The notes: generated by a model not told the origin, from the letters alone. A stretch of 64,000 nucleotides of DNA from Hydractinia symbiolongicarpus (GCF_029227915.1 NC_079880.1:13782001-13846000), one strand, 5' to 3'; counted from the first letter of the stretch, positions 12,303-21,388 are shown. Translations and numbers: made by a program.

Positions 12303-13439
12303 CTATCGAAACGCATACCATATGCCAAAGGCCATTGTCATAGCTATCACAAGAGCGATCTTCTCATCTTCATGTGCAGTAGTAGTATCTTTGTGGTAAG
12401 GCACAGTAATATGCTTATCGGTAATATGCTTATCAGGAATCTTTTTATTAGGAATCTTTTTATGTGATTCAGTCGCATTGACTTTTCGATTAATCCCAAT
12501 CGTCAGATCTTCACCCGATATTAAAATCTTATTGTTGTAACCTACCACCCCTGTTTTAGTTTTGAGATTCATGTCACTGGGTAACATATAAATGCCCTGT
12601 CCAACTGAATAATCAACTTTGCTTGAAGCGTAATTTAATGTATCCTGATAACGTTTAATGTCATCTTGAATATCAACTCTACGGTTAACAATGTCTTCAA
12701 AGTTGTTCATAAAAACTCTTTGAGCCGTCAAAGCGCATGAATCATTACCTAAGATAGAAGAACGGGCCGAGGCTTGCGAACTAAGAACAAGATAAGCATA
12801 TGCCCTAACACTGTCTGAAATCTTTACAAGGCCTATCTTTGTAAAGCCATTAGATTTTTCCACAATCCATCGTGTCACAGAGTCACCCGTGAAATAACTC
12901 AGACCCGGTGTTGGATAGTTTTTACGTCTTTTTTGATACGAGCTGAAAAAATATTGACCTCTGTATTTCATAGGATTAGAATCGACGCCATATTCACTAC
13001 AGATTTTTATAAATTCTTCGTTTGAATAAGGATTTTCATATTGATTAAAACTATCTTCAAAAGGTAGAGGTGTCTGCAAGCGCTTAATGATTCGTCTAAT
13101 GTGATAATAGACATGAAAACGATATACTGATCTAATCATAGAGCGACCTTCCTTCAGGTGTTTGGAACTGACCCCAAAAGCACTTGAGGCACACCAAGTG
13201 GCAAAATTCAGTTCGGTTTGCCATAATTTAAATGGTTGTTCCTGCCAAATTTTCATACGTTGTTCGTTTTGAACCATTACGTAATTAGTAAAAATATTAG
13301 GAAGGCTTGCAGGAAAGGAACCGTCCTCAGAGACAACGATCGTTTGTTTGTATAAATCTTTCCCATTCAATATCTGAAGGTCCTGTCCCCCATTCGGTTT
13401 ATAAGTCGCATTGGGATTGTATTTAAAAATGCTATCCAT
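12303..13439 (-). CDS. Conserved Polinton-type protein with C-terminal membrane anchor, function unknown
   Basis: An intact 378-residue ORF that reads outward toward the left terminus. I recognise it as a type found in cnidarian Polinton-like elements but cannot assign a function; a minor virion component is a guess. The N-terminal two thirds look globular and aromatic-rich (LPNIFTNYVMVQNEQR near residue 46; WQTELNFATW near 73). A short degenerate repeat (KKIPNKKIPDKHITDKHIT) lies near residue 328, followed by a hydrophobic segment, ALVIAMTMAFGIWYAF, at the extreme C terminus. Its ATG at 13439 lies 17 bases from the first ATG of the divergent gene at 13457, so the two must share a tiny AT-rich promoter region. 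Its stop nearly touches the left inverted repeat. Confidence 0.8.
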   Translation of the reverse strand: MDSIFKYNPNATYKPNGGQDLQILNGKDLYKQTIVVSEDGSFPASLPNIFTNYVMVQNEQRMKIWQEQPFKLWQTELNFATWCASSAFGVSSKHLKEGRSMIRSVYRFHVYYHIRRIIKRLQTPLPFEDSFNQYENPYSNEEFIKICSEYGVDSNPMKYRGQYFFSSYQKRRKNYPTPGLSYFTGDSVTRWIVEKSNGFTKIGLVKISDSVRAYAYLVLSSQASARSSILGNDSCALTAQRVFMNNFEDIVNRRVDIQDDIKRYQDTLNYASSKVDYSVGQGIYMLPSDMNLKTKTGVVGYNNKILISGEDLTIGINRKVNATESHKKIPNKKIPDKHITDKHITVPYHKDTTTAHEDEKIALVIAMTMAFGIWYAFR

Positions 13440-13456
13440 TCTTTTTACCTTAAATA

Positions 13457-14018
13457 ATGCTACTCTCTAATATAAGAATGTATATCACAATAAATGACGT
13501 AAATAGTGAAAAGACAATCTATTTGTCTTACCCCATACAAAACTTGGATGGCTCAAAAGAAATTGCAGACAATGTTACCTATCAAATCACGGCTCCCCTA
13601 AAAGTGACTATGTCTGCCAGGGATGGAAAAGCCGAAAAGTTGCTACCACAAGGAAAATACACTAGTAGAGAATTGAAGGCATTTTTAGCAGGCAATGTAG
13701 AACTTGCCTTATTAGACAAAGACCCCCGAATAATCAAGACCAATACATTAGCTGAAATAACCAAAATTAATTTGCATCTCTCCGAACTCGACAACACTCA
13801 AAATCTTGAGAATGGAAAGCTAAGGGATATTTTACTAACCTTTCCCATCACTAAATATGATGAAGACGTTACACATGTTGAGCCTAAAAATCCTTACTAC
13901 AAAAAAACTTAAAAAGGGTGTATTTACCTCTCTCACGTTGAAAACCACGGATCAGCATGGTAATGTGATAAAAAATGTGAAAGACGAAGCAATGGGTATT
14001 GTCTTTCACATTCGCTAA
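13457..14018 (+). pseudogene. Polinton virion-type protein (possible single jelly-roll minor capsid), frameshifted
   Basis: The first reading frame runs from ATG 13457 (or more likely ATG 13478, which gives the natural-looking start MYITINDV) to a stop at 13912. Just before that, at an A7 run (13901-13907), the coding sequence moves to another frame and continues to a TAA at 14016-14018, ending with a beta-rich segment (FTSLTLKTTDQHG). With the frameshift the product would be about 180 residues. Beta-strand-rich composition and position directly upstream of the capsid gene suggest a minor capsid protein, but this is inference. A homopolymer indel could also be a sequencing error. Confidence 0.6.
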
Positions 14019-14057
14019 CTGAGATAAAAGTAAAATAAAATAAAAGTAATAACAAAC

Positions 14058-15374
14058 ATGGAATACGGAAAAAGGTTAAATCCCGAACATTCACTTAGAA
14101 CCGCGCGAGGCGTAAAAAGCTCACGTCAAAAAGTAATTGTCACACACAATCCAAGTGAGATTGATCAAAACCAGTTATTGTTGGTTAGGTTTCCTAATTT
14201 GGGTAGTGATAATGTTATTATTCCCGGGACGTCGAAACTAAGTTTTGACATTGAACTCGAGTCAAAAGCTGACACAAAAAGAACATTGGTCTCTAATATT
14301 GGAAGAGCGATTGTTAAAAAGTTGGCCGTCAAGTTTGAGGGTAGCGAGATTTTGAGCATTGATGACTTTGAGCTTTTTGGGTGCTACAGAGATTAATGGC
14401 TAACCAATTCCGAAAAAAGAAATGCAATAAGACAAAGTATAATCTTCGATGAGGGGTGTACAGAAAACTGTATGAAATTGAGGATCAACGCTTCGGATAA
14501 AGACACCTCTGATGTCTCGGACAAAGCCATTGCCGATCATACAAAAACAAGTTTATCATTCCTCTCGATTTTGAAATGTTAGATAGCGCGATCCCATATT
14601 ATCAAGCCGGATTAGGGAATAGGTTATGTTATGAGGTCACATTTAACTACTATAACCGAGTTATTTATTCCAATCCCCCAACATCTGCCGCAGGCCAAAG
14701 AGTAGCCCCGGACGCTAAATATAAAATCTCCAACATATCTCTGGAATATGAGATTGTGACACAACCTACCTTGGCCAGATTCATTTCATATGAATACCAA
14801 AACATGGCTTTACTCTACGATAGGTTTTTGAGACACAGACAAATTAGGGTAAACAAGTCGGACACTACTTGGAATTGGTCCTTCAATACCCCTTGTAAAT
14901 TTTTGAAGGGTACATTGGTTTTGTTTGAAGACGAACAAGCCTACAAACGAGATACCGGTAAATTCTACAATCCGAAAATTAAAAAGGTATCTGTCATCGT
15001 TGAGGGTAAGCCCAACCAACTTTTTGCCCAAGGGGATGCAGCCGTTTGAACATTACAATGAAATTTGCAAGTATTTTGCCGAAGGAAAACCAAAGGATGA
15101 CAATGCCAACGAAATCCAAAAACATTTGCAATTACACGATGTAAAAGTCTCCGATTACTTGACGGACAAATATGGTCTGTGGTTAGATTTCAGAACCATA
15201 GATGAAAATGCCATGCATGGGACCGGTCGACGTATAGAAAATGCAAGTGAAGGAATCACTTTACAAATTGAAAGGACCGCCGAAACCGCAGGCTCCTTAA
15301 ACGCCTATATATATCTAATCATGGACGCCCAATTAAACATTCAAAACGGTGAATTTATGTCTGTCTTGTATTAG
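14058..15374 (+). pseudogene. Probable major capsid protein (double jelly-roll type), broken
   Basis: Coding sequence of about 440 codons in three frames. The N-terminal segment (14058-14396) contains NVIIPGTSKLSFDIELE; the middle segment (to 15049) contains LCYEVTFNYYNRVIY; the C-terminal segment (ending 15374) contains WLDFRTIDENAMHGTGR. I recognise the last as a conserved signature of the capsid-like protein in cnidarian Polinton-type elements. Three lesions are visible: an in-frame stop at 14394-14396, a frame change near the A-run at 14540-14547, and another near the G4 at 15032-15035. The stop is a base substitution, so not all damage can be indel error. The final stop lies four bases before the ATPase start. 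The capsid role rests on family recognition, size and position. Confidence 0.65.
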
Positions 15375-15378
15375 TAAA

Positions 15379-15996
15379 ATGGCGAAACAAAGTAACACAC
15401 TTTACATGAAAGAGCCCCACACAGCATTATTCATCAGTCCCACGGGCTGTGGAAAATCTAAACGTGTTGTAAAATTATTAGAAAATGAATACTTTGATCA
15501 CTTTGATTTCATCGTGATTATATGTCCAACATTAAGATGGAATAAAACATATGGGAACCAAAAATGGTTTTGGACCGACAGCTATGTGATTTTAATTGAG
15601 CCGGAAGGTATGTTATATGAATGGATTACGAAAATGGACTTTTTCTGTGCTGGATACAAAACCTTATTCCTGATTGACGATATCATCGCTGATGAAAAAT
15701 TGGACAAAAAGAGACAGCCTTTACTCGAGTTGGCAATTAGCGGTAGACATCGAAATCATTCGGTATGGTTACTTACACAGTCATACACAGCTATACCTAA
15801 AAATTTACGACGGCAAGCTAAAATGTTATATGTGTGGTATCCAAAAGACAGACAAGATCTCGCAACTATTCATGAAGAGAATGATGTCATTGAATCACGA
15901 TCAGAGATCCAGACGGTTAAGGAAAGACTAAAAGATGGTAAATACACACATTTAGTAATGAGAATGGAACACCCAAGAACGTATGTGATTTGCTGA
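15379..15996 (+). CDS. DNA-packaging-type ATPase (A32-like, FtsK/HerA superfamily)
   Basis: A P-loop ATPase of about 205 residues. Walker A is SPTGCGKSK near the N terminus and Walker B is TLFLIDDII around residue 95, followed by a conserved polar segment SVWLLTQSYTAIPKNLRRQ that corresponds to the sensor/arginine region. In Polintons and large DNA viruses this enzyme pumps DNA into capsids. The ORF is open from 15349, but ATG 15379 (AAAATGG context, four bases after the capsid stop) is the likely start. The gene is intact. A perfect hairpin (16011-16035) follows its stop codon by 14 bases. Confidence 0.88.
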   Translation: MAKQSNTLYMKEPHTALFISPTGCGKSKRVVKLLENEYFDHFDFIVIICPTLRWNKTYGNQKWFWTDSYVILIEPEGMLYEWITKMDFFCAGYKTLFLIDDIIADEKLDKKRQPLLELAISGRHRNHSVWLLTQSYTAIPKNLRRQAKMLYVWYPKDRQDLATIHEENDVIESRSEIQTVKERLKDGKYTHLVMRMEHPRTYVIC

Positions 15997-16010
15997 GCAG
16001 GTTGACGTTT

Positions 16011-16035
16011 TTTGTTACAAGACTCTTGTAACAAA
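16011..16035. terminator. Hairpin after ATPase gene (putative 3'-end signal)
   Basis: Perfect 11-bp arms TTTGTTACAAG / CTTGTAACAAA with a 3-base loop, starting 15 bases after the ATPase stop codon. It shares the TTAC/GTAA core with the hairpins at 17791, 20260 and 21651. A role in transcript 3'-end formation is inferred from position and recurrence. Confidence 0.6.
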
Positions 16036-16246
16036 GCTATAAGAATACTATAGGCTCTTGCGAGACTGCTATACAGCAAATTACAGCAAAACTATAAGAA
16101 GATAGCAAACTCTTATACAGCAAATTTCAACAAAGTAATAGGAAAATTACAACAGATATAACAAAATGATAAAATATGTCAACTTCATGCTATTGAGCAT
16201 CCTGTTGAGCTTTTGCTATTTTTGTAAATACCTCTCCTTATTAAAA
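16036..16246. promoter_or_regulatory. Longest clear upstream region inside the Polinton, with short repeats
   Basis: Between the ATPase hairpin and the next gene lies AT-rich sequence with repeated words: ATACAGCAAATT twice (about 16071 and 16117), ACTATAAGAA twice, and an ACTCTTATA/GGCTCTTGC pair. Repeated words upstream of a gene cluster suggest a promoter region for the genes from 16247 to 17770. A longer ORF start at 16166 runs through this region in the frame of the downstream gene and encodes a hydrophobic leader-like stretch, which may or may not be used. Confidence 0.35.
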
Positions 16247-16765
16247 ATGGCGGAAACAGCAATCGATAATTTAATTGGACATGATATTCTGCCCGGGGAT
16301 GATAAAAAGCAAAAATTGCTTGAGTGTGTGTTAACCGGAAATAGCAAGCTATACCTAGGGAAAATGTACACGGAGGAGCAAATTCAAAAGCTCAAAGATG
16401 AACAGGTAAAGAAACTTTTTAGTATCTATGAAGCTAAACTATCGGGTCAGATAGTGAAGTCCCTAGGGCAATCAATCATTCACGTGTATTCTATGGGGGC
16501 TTGTGCATTCCTAGGAATAAACAATCAAAATGCATTGAGCAATGACCTGGAGAATGACCCCTTCCTAAACTCTGTCCTTCAAAGATTCACATGCGATTTG
16601 TATTATAAATTCGGCTCATTCTTAGCACCAATCAGTGTCAATCTTATTACCGGGAGGCATTATATCAATGGAAGAAATTTAAACACAAATAATATAAATA
16701 TAACAGATAATAATAAAAATGTCAGAGGAAAAGACTCCCATTCAGGTGACAACGAAGAACCCTAA
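16247..16765 (+). CDS. Conserved Polinton-type protein, function unknown
   Basis: About 172 residues from ATG 16247 (MAETAIDNLIGHDILPGDD). An in-frame upstream ATG at 16166 would add a 27-residue hydrophobic N terminus; I prefer 16247 because the AAAATGG context matches that of the ATPase gene and the alternative lacks charged residues. Recognisable stretches are KLYLGKMYTEEQIQKL and a C-terminal FGSFLAPISVNLITGRHY. I have seen similar proteins in cnidarian Polinton-like elements but know no function for them. The last 47 bases overlap the next gene in a different frame, as in compact viral genomes. Confidence 0.75.
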   Translation: MAETAIDNLIGHDILPGDDKKQKLLECVLTGNSKLYLGKMYTEEQIQKLKDEQVKKLFSIYEAKLSGQIVKSLGQSIIHVYSMGACAFLGINNQNALSNDLENDPFLNSVLQRFTCDLYYKFGSFLAPISVNLITGRHYINGRNLNTNNINITDNNKNVRGKDSHSGDNEEP

Positions 16766-17075
16766 AAAGGTTGAAGCGGGTAAGAGGTTGGCGGAATACA
16801 ACCGTAAAAAGCGTGAAGAATTGAAACAAGCGTCTATAACACAGCCACAGCCACGACCAGAAGAGGCAGATTCTACAATCAAACCAAATGAAAAGCCTAT
16901 GAACTACGCTATAGGTGGAATAATAGGTCTGGGTATAGTTGGTGGCTTTGCTTATTTTGGGTATAAAAAGAAAGACAAAGCGCTATATGCTATAACAGGG
17001 CTGAAGGGTGCCCCCTCCCCACCGCAAAAATCTAAAATACCGGTGAGACTGGTTAGTAAACTTGAAATGGAATAA
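16719..17075 (+). CDS. Small single-pass membrane protein
   Basis: 118 residues starting MSEEKTPIQV. A basic, proline/glutamine-rich N-terminal half (residues 14-60) is followed by a single hydrophobic segment YAIGGIIGLGIVGGFAYFGY (about 63-82) and a basic tail. It overlaps the 3' end of the preceding gene by 47 bases and is followed by two more small proteins with hydrophobic segments. The group may supply internal-membrane or virion membrane components, which is inference from composition only. Confidence 0.7.
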   Translation: MSEEKTPIQVTTKNPKKVEAGKRLAEYNRKKREELKQASITQPQPRPEEADSTIKPNEKPMNYAIGGIIGLGIVGGFAYFGYKKKDKALYAITGLKGAPSPPQKSKIPVRLVSKLEME

Positions 17076-17117
17076 AAGAATAATCCTGCAATATATAATC
17101 TCACAATATATAATAAC

Positions 17118-17345
17118 ATGGACAAGAAAAGTATCGTCAACGATTTATATCACGCATCGGTCGTCTGCGGTTTCGCTATCGGCTATTCGATTCTAGGAAA
17201 AAAGGTGTTAAAAATGTCGCCACCCTCAATTCAAAAGTTTGACTTGGAAGATACCGGAAAACTAGTTGCCATTGTTGCTGCTAGTGAAATCTCAAGGGAA
17301 TACTTAATTAAGCAAAAGATCATACCTGAAACTATCAATATCTAA
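17118..17345 (+). CDS. Small hydrophobic protein, function unknown
   Basis: 75 residues starting MDKKSIVND, with one likely membrane segment (ASVVCGFAIGYSILGKKVL, residues 13-31) and a second mildly hydrophobic stretch (KLVAIVAASEI). An AT-rich AATATATAATAAC sequence directly precedes the ATG. The next gene starts two bases after its stop codon, so the two are probably expressed together. I recognise no family. Confidence 0.65.
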   Translation: MDKKSIVNDLYHASVVCGFAIGYSILGKKVLKMSPPSIQKFDLEDTGKLVAIVAASEISREYLIKQKIIPETINI

Positions 17346-17347
17346 AT

Positions 17348-17770
17348 ATGGCTTCAATTGCAATGATGTTGGGAGGGGCCTTAGCCAACGCTTTGGCTTT
17401 TACGGGCTCAAGCTATCTCTTTTCAAGCTTATCAAAAGACAGAATTGATAAGGAAAGAAAGCGTCATGATTTGGCCATAGAACAATTACAAAAGGCTCAA
17501 ATCAAATGGCAGCAAAAACGACAAGAGAGAATAGACTTTATTAATAAGCAGCTCAGACTTGAAAAGAAAGCCGAAGGCAAATTCATAGAATTAAACGATA
17601 CAATGCGCAAATATAGCAGAGTGTTTGGAGATAAACTTGACCCCTTACCCCGGGAACCTGTATTGAGTGACTTTTATACACCGAGTCAGGATCAACATGA
17701 AAGGGAGTTGGGGTTTATTACTTTGAGCATGATCGGAATTGGTGGTGCTGTGTGGTATTTTGAAAGATAA
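17348..17770 (+). CDS. Coiled-coil protein with hydrophobic termini, Polinton-type
   Basis: 140 residues. A small-residue-rich hydrophobic N terminus (MASIAMMLGGALANALAF) is followed by a long charged helix, KDRIDKERKRHDLAIEQLQ through KKAEGKFIELND (about residues 30-85), and a C-terminal hydrophobic segment (LGFITLSMIGIGGAVWYF). It begins two bases after the upstream gene. Both ends look membrane-active with a coiled coil between. No function is known to me. A perfect hairpin at 17791-17813 follows its stop codon. Confidence 0.7.
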   Translation: MASIAMMLGGALANALAFTGSSYLFSSLSKDRIDKERKRHDLAIEQLQKAQIKWQQKRQERIDFINKQLRLEKKAEGKFIELNDTMRKYSRVFGDKLDPLPREPVLSDFYTPSQDQHERELGFITLSMIGIGGAVWYFER

Positions 17771-17790
17771 ACATGGGTAGCACAAAAACT

Positions 17791-17813
17791 ATGTTACATG
17801 TATCATGTAACAT
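17791..17813. terminator. Hairpin between convergent Polinton genes
   Basis: Perfect 10-bp arms ATGTTACATG / CATGTAACAT with loop TAT, 21 bases after the stop of the plus-strand gene ending 17770 and about 70 bases past the stop of the minus-strand gene ending at 17884. Because it is palindromic it could serve both transcripts. A second symmetric tract, an alternating CA/TG run with an ATAT centre, lies at 17818-17876. Confidence 0.6.
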
Positions 17814-17817
17814 ATGT

Positions 17818-17876
17818 AACACACACACATACACATACACATACACACACACATATGTGTGTGTGTGAGTGTGTGT
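17818..17876. repeat. (CA)n/(TG)n microsatellite forming a palindrome
   Basis: A run of acacacacatacacatac switches at acatatgtgt to gtgtgtgtgagtgtgtgt, so the two halves are complementary. It fills the gap between the convergent genes at 17770 and 17884. Such tracts can form cruciform or Z-DNA structures; any function is speculative. Confidence 0.8.
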
Positions 17877-17883
17877 AGGAGCA

Positions 17884-19179
17884 TTAGCGCTTTGTCACGA
17901 GATAGGTGTATATCAGACCTCCGATTCCAACTATCAAAGCCCACAGGTTTTGACTCAACCAACCCACCACTTCTTTCGCTCGATTGAGTATCCATGACAC
18001 GATGGATCCTAATATGCTCGGTAGGGCCGCTGCAGCCTTGCCCGCCAACCTCCCTAAGAGAGACCCAAACGCATTCAACTTGTCCTTTATCCATTCCTTT
18101 GCACCGCCCTTTTTATCATCACTTTTGTCATGATTTTGTGATTGATCGGTGGATGACCCCCCACCCCCGGGTAGCAAAGCTTCCACAAGGACATCAATAG
18201 CCATGCCAAATGCCGTTAGCACGCTGACGACAGTGATACCTTGTTCACGGAATAGTGTTCGTATCTTTTCGGACAGTGTGGTATCTTTGTCAAGGAGTTT
18301 AGTAATCGTCTCCTTGATGCTTGTTATTTGACTGTTAAGTTTACCTTTGAGAATATCGATAATCCCTTGCCGACCTTTCAACTCATTTTGCAAACCTTTC
18401 AACCTTTCTTTCGCTTCATTTTGTTGTTCCTCGGTCATATTTGGTGTGTTTTCCATCTCTTCCAACTTGTTTTTTTCTCTGTCAATATGCTGTTCGAGCT
18501 GAACCTTTTTTACAACTTCATTCTGAAGACTTCCTCGTATGTTTCTCAATGATCTATCCAATCCTAGCAATTCACGCATAGGATATTCAAATAGATCACC
18601 GGTCTGGGTTGCTTCATGGTCTACAGATTGTTGTTTGACCAATGAAATTAAATCTTCCGTACTGTTTACCACATCCCCAGATATAGCTTCTAATTCTACA
18701 TCACTTGCTGTTGTTATTTTAGATGATGAGGGTAGTTCTTCTTGTATTTTGTTTAGCTTAGCTGCCTGTCGGGGCGTAATCTTACCTTTTGGTATGTCAA
18801 AGCCTAAATTACGCAGCCTTCTCTTGCCTAATATATTTGCTATTGTATCAGTAGCCCTTAGTCTTCCATTGTTTGTCAATGGTTTGCTACTGTCTTTGTA
18901 GTATAGTTCACCATCTCTAATTTCAAACAGGTCGGTATATAACACTTCGGGTTTTGACTGGAATCTTTCAGATAATCTATCATACAGCCCTTCAACTATT
19001 TCCTGCAAAACTCTAGTATTCTGACTGAGACCTCCGAATGATGTTTCCTTTTCACCTGATGTATGTATTTGTACGCCTGTACGGTCTCCAGTGGGTATGA
19101 GAGGAAGCGTCTCATCTGTTGTCTCATCCGGCCTCCCATGGTCTCCAAAATGGTCAATGTCAACGTCAATGTCTGCCAT
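17884..19179 (-). CDS. Large coiled-coil, tail-anchored protein, Polinton-type
   Basis: 431 residues, intact. The acidic N terminus is MADIDVDIDHFGDHG. Residues about 225-300 form a charged coiled coil (KVQLEQHIDREKNKLEEME; KERLKGLQNELKGRQGI). Then come a moderately hydrophobic helix (TVVSVLTAFGMAIDVLVEAL), a Gly/Ser/Asp linker, an alanine/glycine-rich amphipathic stretch, and a C-terminal transmembrane helix (LWALIVGIGGLIYTYLV) ending in a basic tail. The layout suggests a membrane-bound structural or membrane-remodelling protein. I recognise the type from related elements but know no function. The gene is transcribed against its left neighbour and back-to-back with the gene starting at 19240. 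Confidence 0.75.
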   Translation of the reverse strand: MADIDVDIDHFGDHGRPDETTDETLPLIPTGDRTGVQIHTSGEKETSFGGLSQNTRVLQEIVEGLYDRLSERFQSKPEVLYTDLFEIRDGELYYKDSSKPLTNNGRLRATDTIANILGKRRLRNLGFDIPKGKITPRQAAKLNKIQEELPSSSKITTASDVELEAISGDVVNSTEDLISLVKQQSVDHEATQTGDLFEYPMRELLGLDRSLRNIRGSLQNEVVKKVQLEQHIDREKNKLEEMENTPNMTEEQQNEAKERLKGLQNELKGRQGIIDILKGKLNSQITSIKETITKLLDKDTTLSEKIRTLFREQGITVVSVLTAFGMAIDVLVEALLPGGGGSSTDQSQNHDKSDDKKGGAKEWIKDKLNAFGSLLGRLAGKAAAALPSILGSIVSWILNRAKEVVGWLSQNLWALIVGIGGLIYTYLVTKR

Positions 19180-19239
19180 TTTACTTATTTAGAGGGTAGT
19201 TTTCTCTTTTTTAATAAGATAATTTCTCTGTAAAATAAA

Positions 19240-19792
19240 ATGAGTTTTAAGATTTATCCAAAGTTACCCACCGCTCCTGAGTATTCGAGTGAGCAAGACA
19301 AGTTTAACACAAGTATAGTGAATTCTCAACTTGAAGAGTTAATAAAATTAAAAAACAAATTCAACACCAAGTATGAGAAATACAACAAAGCACTACACTG
19401 GTATTGGTTCAATAGCAACAGGCGCTACTCTTATTGGAATTCCCGTTTCTGTCGGATTAGGTGGTGTGGCCCTATCCGGCTCTATTTTCGCTAGCATTAT
19501 CACAGCGATGATTAAAAAATATCAAAAGAAACTCGACAAAGCCATGAAATTATATGATGTTGTAACATCTGCGATTGCTGTGTTTGAAACCACCATCTCA
19601 CAAGCATTGAATGACGGAAAGATTAGCCACAAAGAATTTCAAGCTTTGGGTGGTATATACTACGAAGCTCTGGAAAAGATGACCAGAACAGATAGAAAGA
19701 TGGTGAGTGAAACACGCAATCAGTTTGAGAAAAGTTTAATGGCGGAAATTCAAAATCTAAAAAAGACGTTAAATCCAGAACAAAGTTCGTAA
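19240..19792 (+). pseudogene. Protein with central hydrophobic hairpin, frameshifted
   Basis: The N-terminal part begins at ATG 19240 (MSFKIYPKLPTAPEYSS) and the C-terminal part continues in another frame after about 19392-19402, ending at 19792. The C-terminal frame carries a glycine-rich hydrophobic segment, IATGATLIGIPVSVGLGG followed by ALSGSIFASIITAMI, and then a charged helix. Helix / two membrane passes / helix is the expected architecture, about 180 residues. The frame change is not at a long homopolymer, so a real indel is likely. The function is unknown to me. Confidence 0.6.
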
Positions 19793-19870
19793 TGTGTGCC
19801 TGTGTACCATTCATATATTTGAAAAGTGGTATAAAGAGATATAATCGTAAACATATAGACAAAACAAACA

Positions 19871-20209
19871 ATGGAATTTCCAACAGCTGAAACATTTGAA
19901 CAAAACATGGAACGATTTATTCCAATCATAAAGTGGAGAGAGCTACCTGAAAACGTGATTTACCTTGTTAAGTCCGTGGGTGTGATAGACACACCTGCGT
20001 CCAAGGCCGGGTATGGAACAGCTATGTATGCAGAGTTCCAAGACATAAGAGGAAATATATATAAGACGTGGCTGCCCTCAAAACTTTGCGTTGAATTAAA
20101 AGATTATAGTTGGGGCTCTAGGGAAGCCTTTGTTAGATCAAAAGGTCTCACGCGGTTTTTTAATTATGACATTATGTGGCGCGATCGTCCCCTTTTCCCC
20201 CAAGACTGA
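19871..20209 (+). CDS. Small conserved Polinton-type protein, function unknown
   Basis: 112 residues, intact, starting MEFPTAETFEQNMERF. It is rich in aromatic residues (WRELPENVIYLV; TWLPSKLCVELKDYSW) with no membrane segment, and looks like a compact soluble domain. I have seen similar short ORFs in cnidarian elements of this kind but know no role. A TATAA-like stretch (ggtataaagagatataatc) lies about 35 bases upstream. It is convergent with the integrase gene, with a hairpin (20260-20284) in the gap. Confidence 0.7.
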   Translation: MEFPTAETFEQNMERFIPIIKWRELPENVIYLVKSVGVIDTPASKAGYGTAMYAEFQDIRGNIYKTWLPSKLCVELKDYSWGSREAFVRSKGLTRFFNYDIMWRDRPLFPQD

Positions 20210-20259
20210 GCCATAGCGGCCTTACCTGCCAGCTGCCCTGCGCGATCCTCGGCACAATC

Positions 20260-20284
20260 ATCTTTACCAGAAACAGGTAAAGAT
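20260..20284. terminator. Hairpin between convergent Polinton genes (19871+ and integrase)
   Basis: Perfect 9-bp arms ATCTTTACC / GGTAAAGAT with a 7-base loop, 50 bases after the plus-strand stop and 24 bases past the integrase stop on the minus strand. It is placed like the palindrome at 17791 and shares the TTAC core. Confidence 0.5.
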
Positions 20285-20308
20285 ACTTTTTATGTATCGT
20301 CCCCCTTT

Positions 20309-21291
20309 TCACCAACCTTGCACATAATCAGGAGGTAAATCTGTATCTTCAGGTATTAACATCAATTCCTCTTTTACAAAAGCTCGTCTAGGTCCGTCCC
20401 GAACATAGTACATTACACGGTTATCGGGTTGCGCTATTACCTCACGCAATCTATATGTGTTTTTTGACCATATTCTATCGGTTGCCCGTCTCCGCCCATC
20501 ATCATGCTCTTCACCCGGTTGTAGTAAATATCTATACAGGCCATCTTGAGGTAATTCTACCTCAGGCGGATAATTCTCCCGTTTAGCAAGAGGCACCTCT
20601 TTCATTTTAATAGCATCTTTTGGTTTCATACCAATCATCTGCGTCTTTGTAGCTTTTAGCCTATCAATCAGTTTAAACAAATGCTTAACTCATGTAGATG
20701 ATACCTTTTCTGAATCATTCAGTTCTTGGGCATCTTGTATTTTGAATAATTTTCAGCAAGTATCTTGTTCAACGCCTCAACAAAAGCTGTGTGGGTATGC
20801 TTATATTTTGTAGTCGCTCTTTTAATTTCAACCTTATGCTTCTCCAACAATTTTGATACATCTGCCTTGAATTCTGAACCGTTATCACATTGGAAAGTTT
20901 TCGGATAAGTTAATGGTCCAGCCTTGTAGATGTCTTCAATCATATCGGCAACCTCTTTGGCTTTCTTAGTCCTCAAAGGTCGGGCTACTTTGTATGTGGA
21001 AGCAGCATCGATTCCCGACAAAATGTACTTATATTTATTACCATACAGTATGTCACCAGGCATGTACAATAAATCGAATTGATGCAAATCATTAGGAGTA
21101 GTAACTTCATAATGTGGTCTTTCAACATGTTTTGGAGCAGGTAAATGTACTTGCCAAAATGCTTGTTTTGATAGCCACTTCTTAATCTCCTTTGGCCTGA
21201 AGCCGAATCCTCTTAAATTCTGAACAGCCTTTTGTCCTTTCCATAAATTTTGAGGTTGATAGTAAGTCTCTTGAAGTTTAGAGTTTGACAT
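20309..21291 (-). pseudogene. Retroviral-type DDE integrase (rve), broken
   Basis: The N-terminal frame (21291 down to 20719, 190 residues) holds the rve catalytic core: D73 in HQFDLLYM, D136 in QCDNGSEF and E172 in AFVEALNK. The last two are separated by 35 residues, exactly the D,D(35)E spacing. The C-terminal part lies in another frame (20680 to 20309) and ends in a compact domain with DGPRRAFVKEELMLIPED. Between them are a frame change near 20719-20730 and an in-frame TGA at 20690-20692. The enzyme would have inserted the element and made the 6-bp duplication. All three catalytic residues are intact, but the two lesions remove the C-terminal domain. The gene is divergent from the small gene at 21389. 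Confidence 0.9.
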
Positions 21292-21388
21292 TTTTTATTT
21301 ATGCACACCTTTATTTATCTCCTTTTTGTTATGATGTAGCACAACAAAAGTGCCTTAAATGTATTTATTACATATATAAGGAATAAAG
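21292..21388. promoter_or_regulatory. Divergent promoter region (integrase / small gene)
   Basis: 97 bases separate the integrase start (minus) from the ATG at 21389 (plus). A TATATAAG element lies at 21373-21380, only nine bases before the plus ATG, implying a very short leader or a downstream start. On the minus side an AT-rich stretch (aataaaggtg / aaataaaaaatg) precedes the integrase ATG. TATA function is inferred from sequence only. Confidence 0.35.

Noticed and set aside
18328-18901. Plus-strand ORFs opposite the 431-residue Polinton gene
   Set aside because: Antisense shadows of an intact coiled-coil gene whose composition, neighbours and orientation are coherent.
20309-20680. Separate minus-strand gene downstream of the integrase
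   Set aside because: Sequence and position fit the integrase C-terminal part displaced by a frameshift and a stop, so it is treated as part of one broken gene.
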